A stretch of 64,000 bases of DNA from positions 28,865-92,864 of the forward strand of contig NZ_LZKJ01000059.1 in assembly GCF_001672775.1 (NCBI RefSeq). Reading direction: 5' to 3'. The notes under the pieces were generated by a model, which ran no database searches, was not told the DNA's origin, and was given only the letters and a program-made list of their open reading frames with translations. The translations under genes and the position numbers were made by a program. Every line of letters begins with the position of its first letter. The stretch's first letter is position 1. Source of the DNA: Mycobacterium kyorinense. Its GTDB lineage: Bacteria > Actinomycetota > Actinomycetes > Mycobacteriales > Mycobacteriaceae. This document shows, piece by piece, positions 19,452-28,720 of the stretch.

Positions 19452-20729
19452 CTAATCGGCCCCGACTAGTGATGCACCATGTCCAATCTGGTTGCGGCAC
19501 GACCGCGCCTCCGCGGGCACTTTGCGGCAGATGGCGCCGCGGTGGATGACTGCGCGTACCCGCTCGGACAGCCCGCGTACGTCGACGTCGGTGCCGTCCA
19601 ACAACACCAGGTCTGCCCGCTTGCCGGGGGTCAGTTCGCCGATATCATCAGCGGTGTCCAGCAATTCGGCCGCCGACGTCGTCGCCGCGCGCAGCGCCTC
19701 GACCGCCGAGAGTCCCTGATGCTGCAGCAGTTCGAGCTCGGCCAGGTTGTCACCATGGCGGGCGATTCCGGCGTCGGTGCCCATCGCGATGCGCACACCC
19801 GCCGCGTGGGCAAGCCGCAACGACCTGTCGTGCGCCTCGACTACATCGGCCACCTTGGCCCGGGTGGCGTCTGTGACCCCGGCTCCGGTCTGCACCATCT
19901 GCAGCAGCGCGCGCGGCGCCGATAGCGTTGGCACCAACCAGGTTCCGTGCTCCACCATCATCGCGACGGCTTCCTCGTCGAGATACACCCCGTGCTCGAC
20001 GGAGCGAACACCGCAGCGCACTGCATTCTTGACGCCGTCGGTGCCGTGCGCGTGCGCCATCACGTGCACTCGGGCGGCTCGGGCCTCAGCCATCATCACC
20101 TCAAGTTCGTCGACGGCCAGATGCGCACGGCGCGGGTCACTGCGTGCGCTGATAACCCCGCCGGTCGTCGCGACTTTGATGACATCGGCACCGGCGCGGA
20201 CCAATTCGCGGACCTTGCGGCGCATCTCGTGGGCGCCGTCGACGATCGTCGACGGGCTGCCGGGATAGGGCGGCCACAGGGCGTGCACGCATTCCCCCGA
20301 TGGCATCCATTCGTCGGCGTGGCCGCCGGTCTGGCTGAGCATTCCGATCGCGATCTGCATGTCGGGGCCGTCGATCAGGCCGGTGGCCACCGCTTGTTTG
20401 ACGCCGAGGTCCGCCCCGGCCGCGTCGCGGATCGTGGTCACGCCGGCGTGCAGTGTCAGCCGCAGGTTGCGGACGGCGTGAAAGAACCTGAGCGAGAACG
20501 GAGTTTGGATCAGCCGCAGGACGTCGACGTCGTCGAGCATGACATGGACGTGACAATCGATGAAGCCCGGCACCACGAGGTGCCCGGTGGCGTCCAGTGC
20601 GGTGTCACCGTCCAGGCCCGGCCCCACGTCGACGACATGCTCACCCTCGATGACGACATCGGCAGCGGCTGCCGTGCCGGAGACCGGATCAAAGACACAG
20701 CCGCCGTGCACCAGCAGCCGTGGGCTCAC
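19452..20729 (-). CDS. Amidohydrolase family protein (imidazolonepropionase/prolidase-like)
   Basis: 425 residues from the GTG at 20729, which overlaps the TetR gene stop in GTGA. Metal-binding motifs of the amidohydrolase superfamily are clear: PGFIDCHVHV (HxH), VIKVATTGG with the metal-bridging Lys, VMAHAHG, SVEHGVYLD, and GTDAGI. Such enzymes hydrolyse cyclic amides or Xaa-Pro type bonds; the substrate here is unknown. It is co-transcribed behind a TetR regulator and divergent from the molybdenum-hydroxylase operon, so it may open a ring produced by that pathway. Confidence 0.87.
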   Translation of the reverse strand: MSPRLLVHGGCVFDPVSGTAAAADVVIEGEHVVDVGPGLDGDTALDATGHLVVPGFIDCHVHVMLDDVDVLRLIQTPFSLRFFHAVRNLRLTLHAGVTTIRDAAGADLGVKQAVATGLIDGPDMQIAIGMLSQTGGHADEWMPSGECVHALWPPYPGSPSTIVDGAHEMRRKVRELVRAGADVIKVATTGGVISARSDPRRAHLAVDELEVMMAEARAARVHVMAHAHGTDGVKNAVRCGVRSVEHGVYLDEEAVAMMVEHGTWLVPTLSAPRALLQMVQTGAGVTDATRAKVADVVEAHDRSLRLAHAAGVRIAMGTDAGIARHGDNLAELELLQHQGLSAVEALRAATTSAAELLDTADDIGELTPGKRADLVLLDGTDVDVRGLSERVRAVIHRGAICRKVPAEARSCRNQIGHGASLVGAD

Positions 20730-21355
20730 GATCCCTCCACCGATTGGCGGTACAGCGTGTTGATCCAAATCGTGGTCAGCGCCTCGGTGGCCGCGGCCGG
20801 ATCGGCGAACGGCCGCTGCCCGAACGACGCCAGCAGGTAGCGCTCGTTCATCCACGTCAGCGCCCGCGCCACTTCGTGAGGCTGCGCTATCTGGCTGCGG
20901 CCCTCCGCGATGTCGGCCTCGATCCGGCGCGCAGTGGCCGTGACCAGACCTTCGGCCAGCGCGGCATACAGCTCGCTGATCTCCGGGTCGTATCGCGCGG
21001 TATCCGAGATCGCCTGGATGAGCCGACCGTGTTCGACGAAGATCGCGGTCAAGTCGGCCAGGCTGTGCCGAAGCTCGGCGGCGGGATCGTCGCTATCGGC
21101 CATCCACTCGTCGGCGACATGCCCCAGCTCCAGACCGACGTCGTCGAGCATCGCCATCAGCAGATGCTGCCGATCCTCGAAATGGCGGTAGAACGCGGTC
21201 CGGGCCACCTCGGCCGCGGAAGTGATGTCGTCCAGCGAGATTTCGGCCCACGGCTGGTTTTCCAGCAGGCGATGGGCGGCGTCCAGGAGCCGCCGTCGGG
21301 CATTACGCCGATGCTCGCGCCGCCGCGCCTGCAGATCGCTCTGTCGCGTCGTCAC
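20726..21355 (-). CDS. TetR family transcriptional regulator
   Basis: 209 residues. The N-terminal helix-turn-helix is typical (ARRRLLDAAHRLLENQPW, then ISLDDITSAAEVARTAFYRHFEDRQHLL). It is divergent from the 21475-28634 operon across a 119-bp region containing the palindrome CAACATTAATGTTG, the likely operator, and is followed without a gap by the amidohydrolase gene. Probably a substrate-responsive repressor of both units. Confidence 0.9.
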   Translation of the reverse strand: MTTRQSDLQARRREHRRNARRRLLDAAHRLLENQPWAEISLDDITSAAEVARTAFYRHFEDRQHLLMAMLDDVGLELGHVADEWMADSDDPAAELRHSLADLTAIFVEHGRLIQAISDTARYDPEISELYAALAEGLVTATARRIEADIAEGRSQIAQPHEVARALTWMNERYLLASFGQRPFADPAAATEALTTIWINTLYRQSVEGS

Positions 21356-21389
21356 GTCACCGAGTCTCGCACGATATGGACGCTATGTA

Positions 21390-21403
21390 CAACATTAATG
21401 TTG
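21390..21403. promoter_or_regulatory. Putative TetR operator
   Basis: CAACATTAATGTTG is a perfect 14-bp palindrome in an AT-rich island (21380-21420) between the divergent TetR gene and the LLM oxidoreductase gene. Position and symmetry fit a TetR dimer site overlapping both promoters. Confidence 0.65.
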
Positions 21404-21474
21404 ACACTATGTCACAGATGGAGTTACGTTGGGCGCAACCGCCGGCCTTTGCCGGGCGAAGCGCGCAGTGAGAG

Positions 21475-22473
21475 ATGGGGTCGGACGTGCGAGTCAGCCT
21501 GTCGTTTACCGGATTCGGCTCGATCCTGGCCGACCTGCCGACCGTGCGCGCCGCCGACGCGTGCGGGTTCGACGGCCTCTGGTACGCCGAACACATCTGC
21601 GCCCATGACGCGGTCGTTCCCGCGACCGTCTACCTGCGGGAGACCGAGCGGCTCGAAGTGGTCCTGATGGGCATCAGCGCGGCCGGACGTCACCCCGGCG
21701 TGGCCGCGATGGAACTGGCGTCGCTGGCCGAAATCGCACCGGGCCGGGTCCGGGCCGCGATCGGCACCGGGGTGCCGGACATGATCGCCAAGCTCGGCCG
21801 GTCGGTGGACAAGCCGATCGGGTCGACGATCGCGCTGCACCAAGCACTGACGTCCGCGCTGTCCGGTGACGAATTGACCGCCGACTACCCCGGCTTCCGG
21901 TTCGAGCAATACACGTTGAACCCGTTGGCGGCGCCGCCCCCGCTGGACATCATGGCCGTGCGCCCGAAGATGGTGGAAACCGCCGCCCGCTACGCCGACG
22001 GGGTCTGCCTCAGCGCCGGCGCGTCACGCACCTATCTGGCCGACACCGTGCAGCGGGTGGAGGCGACGCTCGCCGAGGCCGGCCGCCCGCGCGACGGGTT
22101 CCGGATTTCGGCTGTGGTCACCGCATTCATCACCGACGACGTCGAGGCAGCCCGCATTCAAGTGGCCGAGCTGTTGTCGGCGTTCGACCCGGCCACCACC
22201 GAATACCTTGCCGCCGGGGCAATTCCGGACGGCGCGCTGGTGAACGCCATCGCGAGAGGCGAGCCTGGCGAGGCCGCCAAGGTGCTTACCCCCGAGGTCA
22301 TCGATGCGGTGGCGATGGTCGGCCCGCCGGAGACCATTGGTGATTCGTTGGCGGCCTACGCCGAGACGGGGATCGACGAGATCGCGATCGTGCCGTTCGC
22401 GCCGCCCGACCAGCTACCCGACCTGATCGCCTCGATCGCCGAGTGCCGGCCGATGCTCGCCGCCCAACCCTGA
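21475..22473 (+). CDS. LLM class (luciferase-like) F420-dependent oxidoreductase
   Basis: 332 residues. TIM-barrel bacterial-luciferase family: conserved FDGLWYAEH, MELASLAEIAPGRVRAAIGTG, and a substrate segment ending GIDEIAIVPF. In mycobacteria most members use deazaflavin F420. First gene of a seven- or eight-gene operon. ATG 21475 is used; GTG 21487 (GGGG 6 nt upstream) is a plausible alternative. Confidence 0.88.
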   Translation: MGSDVRVSLSFTGFGSILADLPTVRAADACGFDGLWYAEHICAHDAVVPATVYLRETERLEVVLMGISAAGRHPGVAAMELASLAEIAPGRVRAAIGTGVPDMIAKLGRSVDKPIGSTIALHQALTSALSGDELTADYPGFRFEQYTLNPLAAPPPLDIMAVRPKMVETAARYADGVCLSAGASRTYLADTVQRVEATLAEAGRPRDGFRISAVVTAFITDDVEAARIQVAELLSAFDPATTEYLAAGAIPDGALVNAIARGEPGEAAKVLTPEVIDAVAMVGPPETIGDSLAAYAETGIDEIAIVPFAPPDQLPDLIASIAECRPMLAAQP

Positions 22474-22493
22474 CCGAAGAACGGACCACGCCC

Positions 22494-22922
22494 ATGACCG
22501 ACACCCTGCTCGACGGCGACACCCGCGAGATCATGCGCCTGCACCGCGAATTCGTCGACGCCAACGGACCACTCGACTCAAGCTATCTGCGACGACGGGT
22601 GACCGCGATACCTGACGAACTGGTCTGGTACAACCTCAACCTCGCGGTCTACGTCGGGCAGGATCAGATCGCGCAGCTGTGGGACATGCTGTCGTCGGCC
22701 ATGACCGGCGACGCGATCAGCAGCGAGCTTCGCGACGAGCGCATCGAGGTGGTCGGTGATGTCGCGTGGGTGACCTACCTCAACCACTATCGGGCCGACT
22801 TCGGTGATCTGGGCAGCTATAACGCCGGCATGCGCAGCACCGAGATCTGGCGGCGCCGCGACGGCACATGGGCGTTGGTGCACGCGCACTTCTCCGCCCA
22901 CGCGCCCACCGAGGCCGGGTAG
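22494..22922 (+). CDS. SnoaL-like / NTF2-fold protein
   Basis: 142 residues, one cone-shaped alpha+beta NTF2-like domain: a helical start, then VVGDVAWVTYLNHYRAD, STEIWRRRDGTWALVHAHFS, the typical end of SnoaL-like proteins. They act as small isomerases or hydrolases, or simply bind ligands. Lies 20 bp after the LLM gene and 5 bp before the hydrolase. Confidence 0.82.
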   Translation: MTDTLLDGDTREIMRLHREFVDANGPLDSSYLRRRVTAIPDELVWYNLNLAVYVGQDQIAQLWDMLSSAMTGDAISSELRDERIEVVGDVAWVTYLNHYRADFGDLGSYNAGMRSTEIWRRRDGTWALVHAHFSAHAPTEAG

Positions 22923-22927
22923 CGGCC

Positions 22928-23719
22928 ATGGAACGGTACGCGGTGTCGGGACCGGTCGGTGTGATCGGGGGTGTGCGACGAGTCTGCGACGGCACCGACG
23001 CGCCGGTCGTGTTCGTCCATCACATCAACGGCGCCGCCGAACAGTGGTGGCCGGTGATGGAGCACCTCGCCGACCGCAGCTCGATTGCCGTCGACCTACG
23101 GGGACACGGTCTTTCCGAGCCGGGCGGAAGTTACGGCGCCGCGGACTACGCCGCCGATATCGCCGCAGTGATGGACACTCTCGGCATTCCGCGGGCCCAT
23201 CTGGTAGGCGCCTCGTTCGGCGGTAGCGCGAGCATCGTGCTGGCGGCTACTCAGCCGGCGCGCATCGAGTCGGTGACGGTGATCGGTAGCGCGCTGCGGG
23301 TCGTCGGGGTGGACAGCGCCGCTGTGGTCGACGAGTTACACCGGCTCGGGCCGACGCTGTTCTTCGAGAAGTTCGCGGCGGCGAGCTTTGCACCCGGTAC
23401 CGACGACGCGCTGCTGGCCGACTCGGTACACCGGGCCGCCCGGAACGACAGCAGCACGATAGAGCAGATCATCCGCGCAGCATTCTCCGCCGACATCTCC
23501 TCTGCCGCAGCACAAGTCGCATCGCCAGCGCTGGTGCTGACGGGCGAGCACGATCAAACGTGCCCGCCGGCGCTGGGCGCCGAGCTCGCGGCGGCATTGG
23601 GGGCGGAGTGCCGGGTGCTGGCCGGGCGCGGGCACCTGGCCCACATCGAAGCTCCGGCGTTGGTCGCGCACTTGATCGACGAGCGGCTGCAGCACATCGG
23701 CAGCGTGCCGACCGGCTGA
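22928..23719 (+). CDS. Alpha/beta hydrolase
   Basis: 263 residues. Oxyanion region VFVHHINGAAEQWWPVMEHL, nucleophile elbow GASFGGSAS (Ser near residue 97), acid in LVLTGEHDQTCPP and catalytic His in AGRGHLAHIEAP. Soluble, no signal. In this operon it could hydrolyse an ester, enol-lactone or C-C bond generated after hydroxylation; the substrate is unknown. Confidence 0.88.
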   Translation: MERYAVSGPVGVIGGVRRVCDGTDAPVVFVHHINGAAEQWWPVMEHLADRSSIAVDLRGHGLSEPGGSYGAADYAADIAAVMDTLGIPRAHLVGASFGGSASIVLAATQPARIESVTVIGSALRVVGVDSAAVVDELHRLGPTLFFEKFAAASFAPGTDDALLADSVHRAARNDSSTIEQIIRAAFSADISSAAAQVASPALVLTGEHDQTCPPALGAELAAALGAECRVLAGRGHLAHIEAPALVAHLIDERLQHIGSVPTG

Positions 23720-23729
23720 GGTTTATGCG

Positions 23730-24530
23730 ATGCATCCGGCGCCGTTCGACTACCTGGCAGCTGCCTCCGTCACCGAAGCCTGCGTTGCTTTAGCGGGCGA
23801 TCCCAGCGGCACACGGGTTCTCGCCGGCGGGCAGAGTCTGATGCCACTGTTGGTCCGCAGGCTGGAGCGGCCGCGCCGACTGGTCGACATCACCCGGATC
23901 GCGGAACTGCACGACCTGTCCGCCACTGGCGAGGGATTGCGCATCGGCGCCGCCACCACCCAACGCGCCGCCGAGTTCTCCCCCGCCCTCGCCGGTTTTC
24001 ATGTTCTCGCGCAGGCGCTTCCGCGGGTGGGCAAGGTGACCACCCGCAACCGCGGCACGATTTGCGGCAGCATCGCCCACGCTAACCCGGCCGCCGAACT
24101 CGGTGTCTGCCTGGTCGCCCTCGGCGGTGAGGTCACCGCCGTGTCGAAGACGGGGTTCCGGTCTATTGCAGCCGAGGACTTTTTCCGGACGCCGTTTCAG
24201 ACCGCCCTGCACCCCGGCGAGTTGGTGCACAGCGTCACGTTCCATCGGCCGAAGACCGAATCCGTCGGGTACTTCGACGAAGTCACACTGCGCGGCGCCG
24301 GCGACACGCCGCTGATCAGTGCCGCGGTCACCGGAAGCATTGTCGACGGCGAGGTCACCGATGTGCGCATCGTGGTCGGTGGTGCGGGGCAAGTACCGGT
24401 GCTCACCGACGCGTTTGCGGCGGGTCTCAGCTTCACCGGCGACGCGCATGGCTCCGGGGAGCATCGCCGGCGGTTGGCGGTGCGCATGGTCGCGCGCCTG
24501 CTGCGTCGATTACGGAAGGGCCTGCCGTGA
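23730..24530 (+). CDS. Molybdenum hydroxylase, FAD-binding medium subunit (CoxM/XdhB-like)
   Basis: 266 residues. FAD-binding motifs VLAGGQSLMPLL (31-42) and TRNRGTICGSIAHANPAAE near 107, then the C-terminal CO_deh_flav_C region. Transfers electrons from the Fe-S subunit to an acceptor. The stop overlaps the small-subunit GTG start by four bases; the order medium-small-large is that of cox-type operons. Confidence 0.9.
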   Translation: MHPAPFDYLAAASVTEACVALAGDPSGTRVLAGGQSLMPLLVRRLERPRRLVDITRIAELHDLSATGEGLRIGAATTQRAAEFSPALAGFHVLAQALPRVGKVTTRNRGTICGSIAHANPAAELGVCLVALGGEVTAVSKTGFRSIAAEDFFRTPFQTALHPGELVHSVTFHRPKTESVGYFDEVTLRGAGDTPLISAAVTGSIVDGEVTDVRIVVGGAGQVPVLTDAFAAGLSFTGDAHGSGEHRRRLAVRMVARLLRRLRKGLP

Positions 24531-25012
24531 CCATCGAACTACGGGTGAACGGGCGCCCGACCCGCGCGGACGTGCCCGCGCGGATGTCGTTGGCCGACTT
24601 TCTGCGTGAGCGGCTCGGCCTGACCGGAACCCATATCGGCTGCGGTGAAGGGTTGTGCGGCAGCTGCAACGTGCTACTCGATTCCCGTTCGGTGCGAGCA
24701 TGTTTGACGCTGGCGGTGCAGGCCGAGGGGTCGGATGTCGTCACGATCGAGGGCCTGAGCCAGCCAGCGGAGCCCTCCCCGGTCCAGGACTGCCTGATCC
24801 GGCACCGGGCGCTGCAGTGCGGCTTCTGCACACCCGGATTCGTGGTGTTGATCGAAGAGCTGCTGGCCGAGGTCGACGCGGGCGCTCGGCCCACCCCGGC
24901 GGAATTGCGGGACCGACTGGCCGCATCGTTGTGCCGCTGTACCGGATACGCGCCGATCGTGGCGGCCGCGGAGGAACTCGTCGCCGCCAAGATTGTCGAG
25001 CAGAGCCGATGA
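24527..25012 (+). CDS. Molybdenum hydroxylase, 2Fe-2S small subunit (CoxS/XdhC-like)
   Basis: 161 residues, standard for the family. The plant-ferredoxin-type cluster ligands are C39, C44, C47 (HIGCGEGLCGSC) with C59; the second cluster uses QCGFCTP and CRCTGY in the C-terminal helical domain. Coupled on both sides by four-base stop/start overlaps. Confidence 0.93.
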   Translation: MTIELRVNGRPTRADVPARMSLADFLRERLGLTGTHIGCGEGLCGSCNVLLDSRSVRACLTLAVQAEGSDVVTIEGLSQPAEPSPVQDCLIRHRALQCGFCTPGFVVLIEELLAEVDAGARPTPAELRDRLAASLCRCTGYAPIVAAAEELVAAKIVEQSR

Positions 25013-27348
25013 GCCACGTTGGTCAGGGCCCGCCGGGGTTGCACTTCGCGCGGTTGGCCGCGGGTGGCGGACGCTATCTGGCCGACGAATACGCCGCCGG
25101 CGAACTGCATCTGGTGATCGTGCGCTCCCGCGAACCGCACGCCCTCATCACCGTGGACCCGCTGCGGGCCCGCGCCGCGCCCGGCGTGCACGCGGTGCTC
25201 GTCGGCGCGGACATCCGCGACTGCACCGAGCCGATGGGGATGATGTGGAACGCGCAGATCCAAGCCGACGCGCCCACCTGGTGCCTGGCCACCGACAAGG
25301 TCCGCTACGTCGGTGAGCCGATCGCCGCCGTAGTCGCCGACGACGCGTATCTAGCGGAGGACGCCGCCGAACTCGTCGACGTCCACTACCAGAAGCTACC
25401 CGCCGTCGTCGACGCGACCCCGGACAGCCAACCGCTGCTCTACGACGAGTGGCCGGATAACGTGTTCGGCCGCAATCGGTTCGAGGCAGGAGATGCCACC
25501 GCGGCGCTCGGCGACGCGGCGGTGGTCGTCAGCGGCCGCTATACCAGTAGCCGGGTCGCGGGGCTGTCGTTGGAGGCCCGCGGGGTGCGCGCCGTCTGGG
25601 ACATCACCGGCGAGTCGGTCACGGTGTGGACCTCGACGCAGTCACCGCATCAGGTGCGCAGCTCGCTGAGTGCGACACTGCGGGTCCCGGAGAGTCGCGT
25701 GCGGGTCCTGTGCCCAGACATGGGCGGCGCGTTCGGCAACAAGGCCTGCGCCTACATCGAGGAGACGTTGGTCGCGTTCGCGGCTCGCGTCGTGCGCCGG
25801 CCGGTCCGCTGGATCGAGAGCCGCTCGGAGGCGTTTGTCGCCACGGTTCACGGGCGCGGCACCGCGGTCGACCTCGAAGTCGGATTCACCGCGGGCGGAG
25901 CGATATCAGGGTTGCGGGCGACCGTGTTTCTCGACTGCGGCGCGACGCCGTACATGGTGGGCTGTGGGACCGGGATGGTCACCGCCGCCACGGTGCTCGG
26001 CCCGTACCGGATTCCCGACGCTTTGAGCGAGCTGGTGGCCGTGGTGACGAACAAGACGCCGATTGGGGCCTACCGCGGATTCGGCATGCCCGAAGCCACG
26101 TTCGCGATCGAACGCGCGATGGATGAGGGTGCGCGGCGGCTCGGGATCGACCCGATCGAGATTCGGCACCGCAACCTGCTGCGTCCCGACGAGCTGCCCT
26201 ATTGGACCGCGGCGATGATGTGTTTGGACAGCGGACGCTACAGCGAGATGCTGGATCTCGTTGCAGGCCATCTTGATTGGCATCGCGCTCAGCGCGAGTC
26301 TGCGGAAGCCCGCGCCGCCGGCCGGCTGGTCGGCGTCGGCGTCGCGTGCTATTTGGAGGCCACGAATTTCGGGCCGTCGTTGACCGCGGCGATGATGGGC
26401 ATCAACAGTCCCGGACATGACCGCGCGGTCGTGCGGATGGACGCGTCGGGCTTGGTCACGGTGTTCACCGGCCAAATGTCGATGGGCCAGGGACTCGAGA
26501 CGGTGCTGGCGCAGGTCGCCGCCGACGAGCTCGGGGTGCCGTTGGAGTCGGTGTCGGTGATCTGCGGCGACACGTTGTCCTGCCCGTACACCGGCTACGG
26601 CAGTGGCGGCAGCCGGGGCGCCGGGGTGGCCGGTTCGGCGGTGATGATGGCGGCGCGCCGGCTGCGGGATCGGATGCGCGGTATCGCGGCCCACCTGTTG
26701 GAAGCCGAGGTGGTGTGTGACGTCGACGGCGGTTTCGCCGACGAATCCGGTCGTACGCTAACGGTTTCCGCGGTCGCCGAAGCGGCCTACCAGGCTCGCG
26801 ATCTTCCGCCCGACACCGAGCCCGGGTTTGAATCGTCGTATACCTACGATCCGCAGGCGTTCGCGTTCTCCTATGGCGCGGTGGCCGCCGTGGTGGAGAT
26901 CGATCGCGACACCGGGACGGTGTCGGTGCAGCGGATGGTGTTCGGACATGACTGTGGTGTGCAGCTGAATCCGGCCAACGTCGCCGGGCAGATCATCGGC
27001 GGGGCGGCGCAGGGGCTGGGCGCCGCGCTCTACGAACAGCTGCCGTACACCGCGGACGGTCAGCCGGTGGTCGAGTCGCTGTGGGACTACTTTCCGCCGC
27101 TGCCGGCCAATATGCCTGCCGTGGAGTTGGTGCACCTGGAAACACCGACGCCGTTCTCGCTCAACGGCGCCAAAGGTACCGGCGAGAGCGGCGCGATCCC
27201 ATTGCCGGCGGTGCTGGCCAACGCCATCCGCGACGCGCTGGATGGCGACAGCAGCGCGGTCGTCGACACCATTCCGATCACCGCAGAACGCCTCTTGGCC
27301 GCAATTGATCGACAAGCCAGCGCAACTCAACCGAAGGAGAAGGTATGA
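25009..27348 (+). CDS. Molybdenum hydroxylase, large catalytic subunit (xanthine dehydrogenase family, form II CoxL-like)
   Basis: 779 residues from ATG 25009 (ATGA overlap with the small subunit). Aldehyde-oxidase/xanthine-dehydrogenase domains are clear: DKVRYVGEPIAAVVA, DMGGAFGNK, GQMSMGQGLETVLAQ, YGSGGSRGAG and the C-terminal GTGESG with the proposed base Glu. The active-site loop reads AYRGFG and not the AYxCSFR of true CO dehydrogenases, so it should hydroxylate an organic, probably N-heterocyclic or aldehyde, substrate. No maturation genes are adjacent. Confidence 0.9.
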   Translation: MSHVGQGPPGLHFARLAAGGGRYLADEYAAGELHLVIVRSREPHALITVDPLRARAAPGVHAVLVGADIRDCTEPMGMMWNAQIQADAPTWCLATDKVRYVGEPIAAVVADDAYLAEDAAELVDVHYQKLPAVVDATPDSQPLLYDEWPDNVFGRNRFEAGDATAALGDAAVVVSGRYTSSRVAGLSLEARGVRAVWDITGESVTVWTSTQSPHQVRSSLSATLRVPESRVRVLCPDMGGAFGNKACAYIEETLVAFAARVVRRPVRWIESRSEAFVATVHGRGTAVDLEVGFTAGGAISGLRATVFLDCGATPYMVGCGTGMVTAATVLGPYRIPDALSELVAVVTNKTPIGAYRGFGMPEATFAIERAMDEGARRLGIDPIEIRHRNLLRPDELPYWTAAMMCLDSGRYSEMLDLVAGHLDWHRAQRESAEARAAGRLVGVGVACYLEATNFGPSLTAAMMGINSPGHDRAVVRMDASGLVTVFTGQMSMGQGLETVLAQVAADELGVPLESVSVICGDTLSCPYTGYGSGGSRGAGVAGSAVMMAARRLRDRMRGIAAHLLEAEVVCDVDGGFADESGRTLTVSAVAEAAYQARDLPPDTEPGFESSYTYDPQAFAFSYGAVAAVVEIDRDTGTVSVQRMVFGHDCGVQLNPANVAGQIIGGAAQGLGAALYEQLPYTADGQPVVESLWDYFPPLPANMPAVELVHLETPTPFSLNGAKGTGESGAIPLPAVLANAIRDALDGDSSAVVDTIPITAERLLAAIDRQASATQPKEKV

Positions 27349-27731
27349 AGTACGCATCGCAGGAATGGCTGGACCGTCAGCGCGAGCTGCAACAAGCCTT
27401 CGGTCGGCGGCCCGGCGCGTCGGCGCGGGTGCAGTACCGGCTCACCCAGGCGCCCGACGGTGACGACATCCGTTACTTCGCCGATGTGCAGGATGGCCGG
27501 ATCGTCTCGCAGAAGCTCGGTGACGACCCGGCCGCGGACGGCACCATGTCGGCGTCGTATGCCGATTCCGTCGCGATGCTGCGCGGCGAGCTGGCCCCGA
27601 ACGCCGCCTTCATGCAAGGCCGGGTCAAGCTGACCGGCAACGTCGCGAAGCTGGCCGCGCTGATGCCGATCACCCAGACCACCGAATACCGCAATCATTA
27701 CGCGCAGCTGGTCGAGGAAACCGACTTCTGA
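27345..27731 (+). CDS. SCP2-like sterol/lipid-binding domain protein
   Basis: 128 residues. Its C-terminal half (SYADSVAMLRGEL, AFMQGRVKLTGNVAKLAALMP) matches the SCP2 pattern in which a lipid-binding pocket is closed by a GDxxKAMK-like helix. It is coupled to the large subunit (ATGA) and to the next gene (TGA directly followed by ATG). A hydrophobic substrate for the operon is one possible reading. Confidence 0.75.
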   Translation: MKYASQEWLDRQRELQQAFGRRPGASARVQYRLTQAPDGDDIRYFADVQDGRIVSQKLGDDPAADGTMSASYADSVAMLRGELAPNAAFMQGRVKLTGNVAKLAALMPITQTTEYRNHYAQLVEETDF

Positions 27732-28634
27732 ATGACTTTCTCGCTGCTGGCTCGCGACCCGGCCACCGGCGCGCTGGGCGTCGCATCGCAGTCGCACTAT
27801 CTCGGTGTCGGCGCGGTGGTGACGTGGGCGGAAGCGGGCGTGGGAGTGGTGGCGACGCAGGCGTTTCCGGAACGTTCCTACGGGCCGCAGGGCTTGGCGT
27901 TGATGCGGGACGGTCAATCTGCACGCGAGGCACTGTCATTGCTGGTCGACGCCGACCCTGATCGCGAACTACGGCAAGTCGGCTATCTAGGCCCTGGCGG
28001 CTTTGGCCTTCACAGCGGTGAGCGGTGCGTTGCGGCGGCCGGCGTGGCTGTTACCGATCACGCCGCCGCGCTGGGCAACATGCTGGACAGCGACGATGTG
28101 CTGGGCGCGATGCTGCGCGGCTTCGAAGGGGCGGACGGTGACCTTGCGCATCGTCTGCTCGCCGGTCTGCGCGGCGGTGAGGAGGCCGGCGGCGATATCC
28201 GGGGCAGCCAGTCCGCGGCGCTGCTGGTGGTCGACGGTCAGCGCACCGACAGCCCGTGGGATGGTGTGCTGCGGGATGTACGGGTGGACGACCACCCCGA
28301 TCCGATCGGCGAGCTCAGTAGGCTCATCAAGCTGGCCGACGCCTACGACGAGGTGTCGCGGGTGGTGTTCAATCCGTTGGGAGTCGTGCTCGGCGGACAT
28401 GACACCGAATTCGCTGCGGCTGCTGTGGCTCTCGCAGCTGCCGATGATGTGCTGGGCCCCAATCCCGAGGCGACGTTTTGGTCGGCGGTGCTGCATGCCC
28501 GTTGGGGGCAACGGGCCGAGGCGCGCCGCCTGCTGGCCGACGCTGCTCAGCGCAACCCGCGGCTGCCACGCTTCGTGACGCGACTGGCCGACGCGGGGAT
28601 TTTGACTGCTGACGAGGCTGAAGTGCTGTCGTAA
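27732..28634 (+). CDS. DUF1028 family protein (Ntn-hydrolase-like)
   Basis: 300 residues. The N-terminal segment TFSLLARDPATGALGVASQSHYLGVGAVV followed by AEAGVGVVATQAF (quoted in parts) is characteristic of DUF1028, a family with an Ntn-hydrolase-like fold and probable amidase activity. A C-terminal TPR-like helical tail (WSAVLHARWGQRAEARRLLADA) follows. Last gene of the operon; its ATG directly abuts the previous stop. Confidence 0.8.
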   Translation: MTFSLLARDPATGALGVASQSHYLGVGAVVTWAEAGVGVVATQAFPERSYGPQGLALMRDGQSAREALSLLVDADPDRELRQVGYLGPGGFGLHSGERCVAAAGVAVTDHAAALGNMLDSDDVLGAMLRGFEGADGDLAHRLLAGLRGGEEAGGDIRGSQSAALLVVDGQRTDSPWDGVLRDVRVDDHPDPIGELSRLIKLADAYDEVSRVVFNPLGVVLGGHDTEFAAAAVALAAADDVLGPNPEATFWSAVLHARWGQRAEARRLLADAAQRNPRLPRFVTRLADAGILTADEAEVLS

Positions 28635-28683
28635 TCACTTGAGCCACACTAGTACCGTGAGCTGACCATGAGGCGATTCTCAA

Positions 28684-28707
28684 TCGTGATATCGCTCGTG
28701 ATATCGC
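28684..28707. repeat. Perfect 12-bp tandem duplication between convergent operons
   Basis: TCGTGATATCGC occurs twice head to tail, each copy containing the palindrome GATATC. It lies in the 86-bp gap between the convergent DUF1028 and paaK genes. It may be a slippage product; no T-run suggests a terminator. Confidence 0.7.
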
Positions 28708-28720
28708 AATGGAAACTGTC

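Noticed and set aside
25009..27348. Annotation as carbon-monoxide dehydrogenase CoxL
   Set aside because: The active-site loop lacks the AYxCSFR signature, so only the broader molybdenum-hydroxylase family is supported.
28684..28707. Rho-independent terminator between the convergent DUF1028 and paaK genes
   Set aside because: The tandem GATATC units do not form a GC stem followed by a T-run on either strand.
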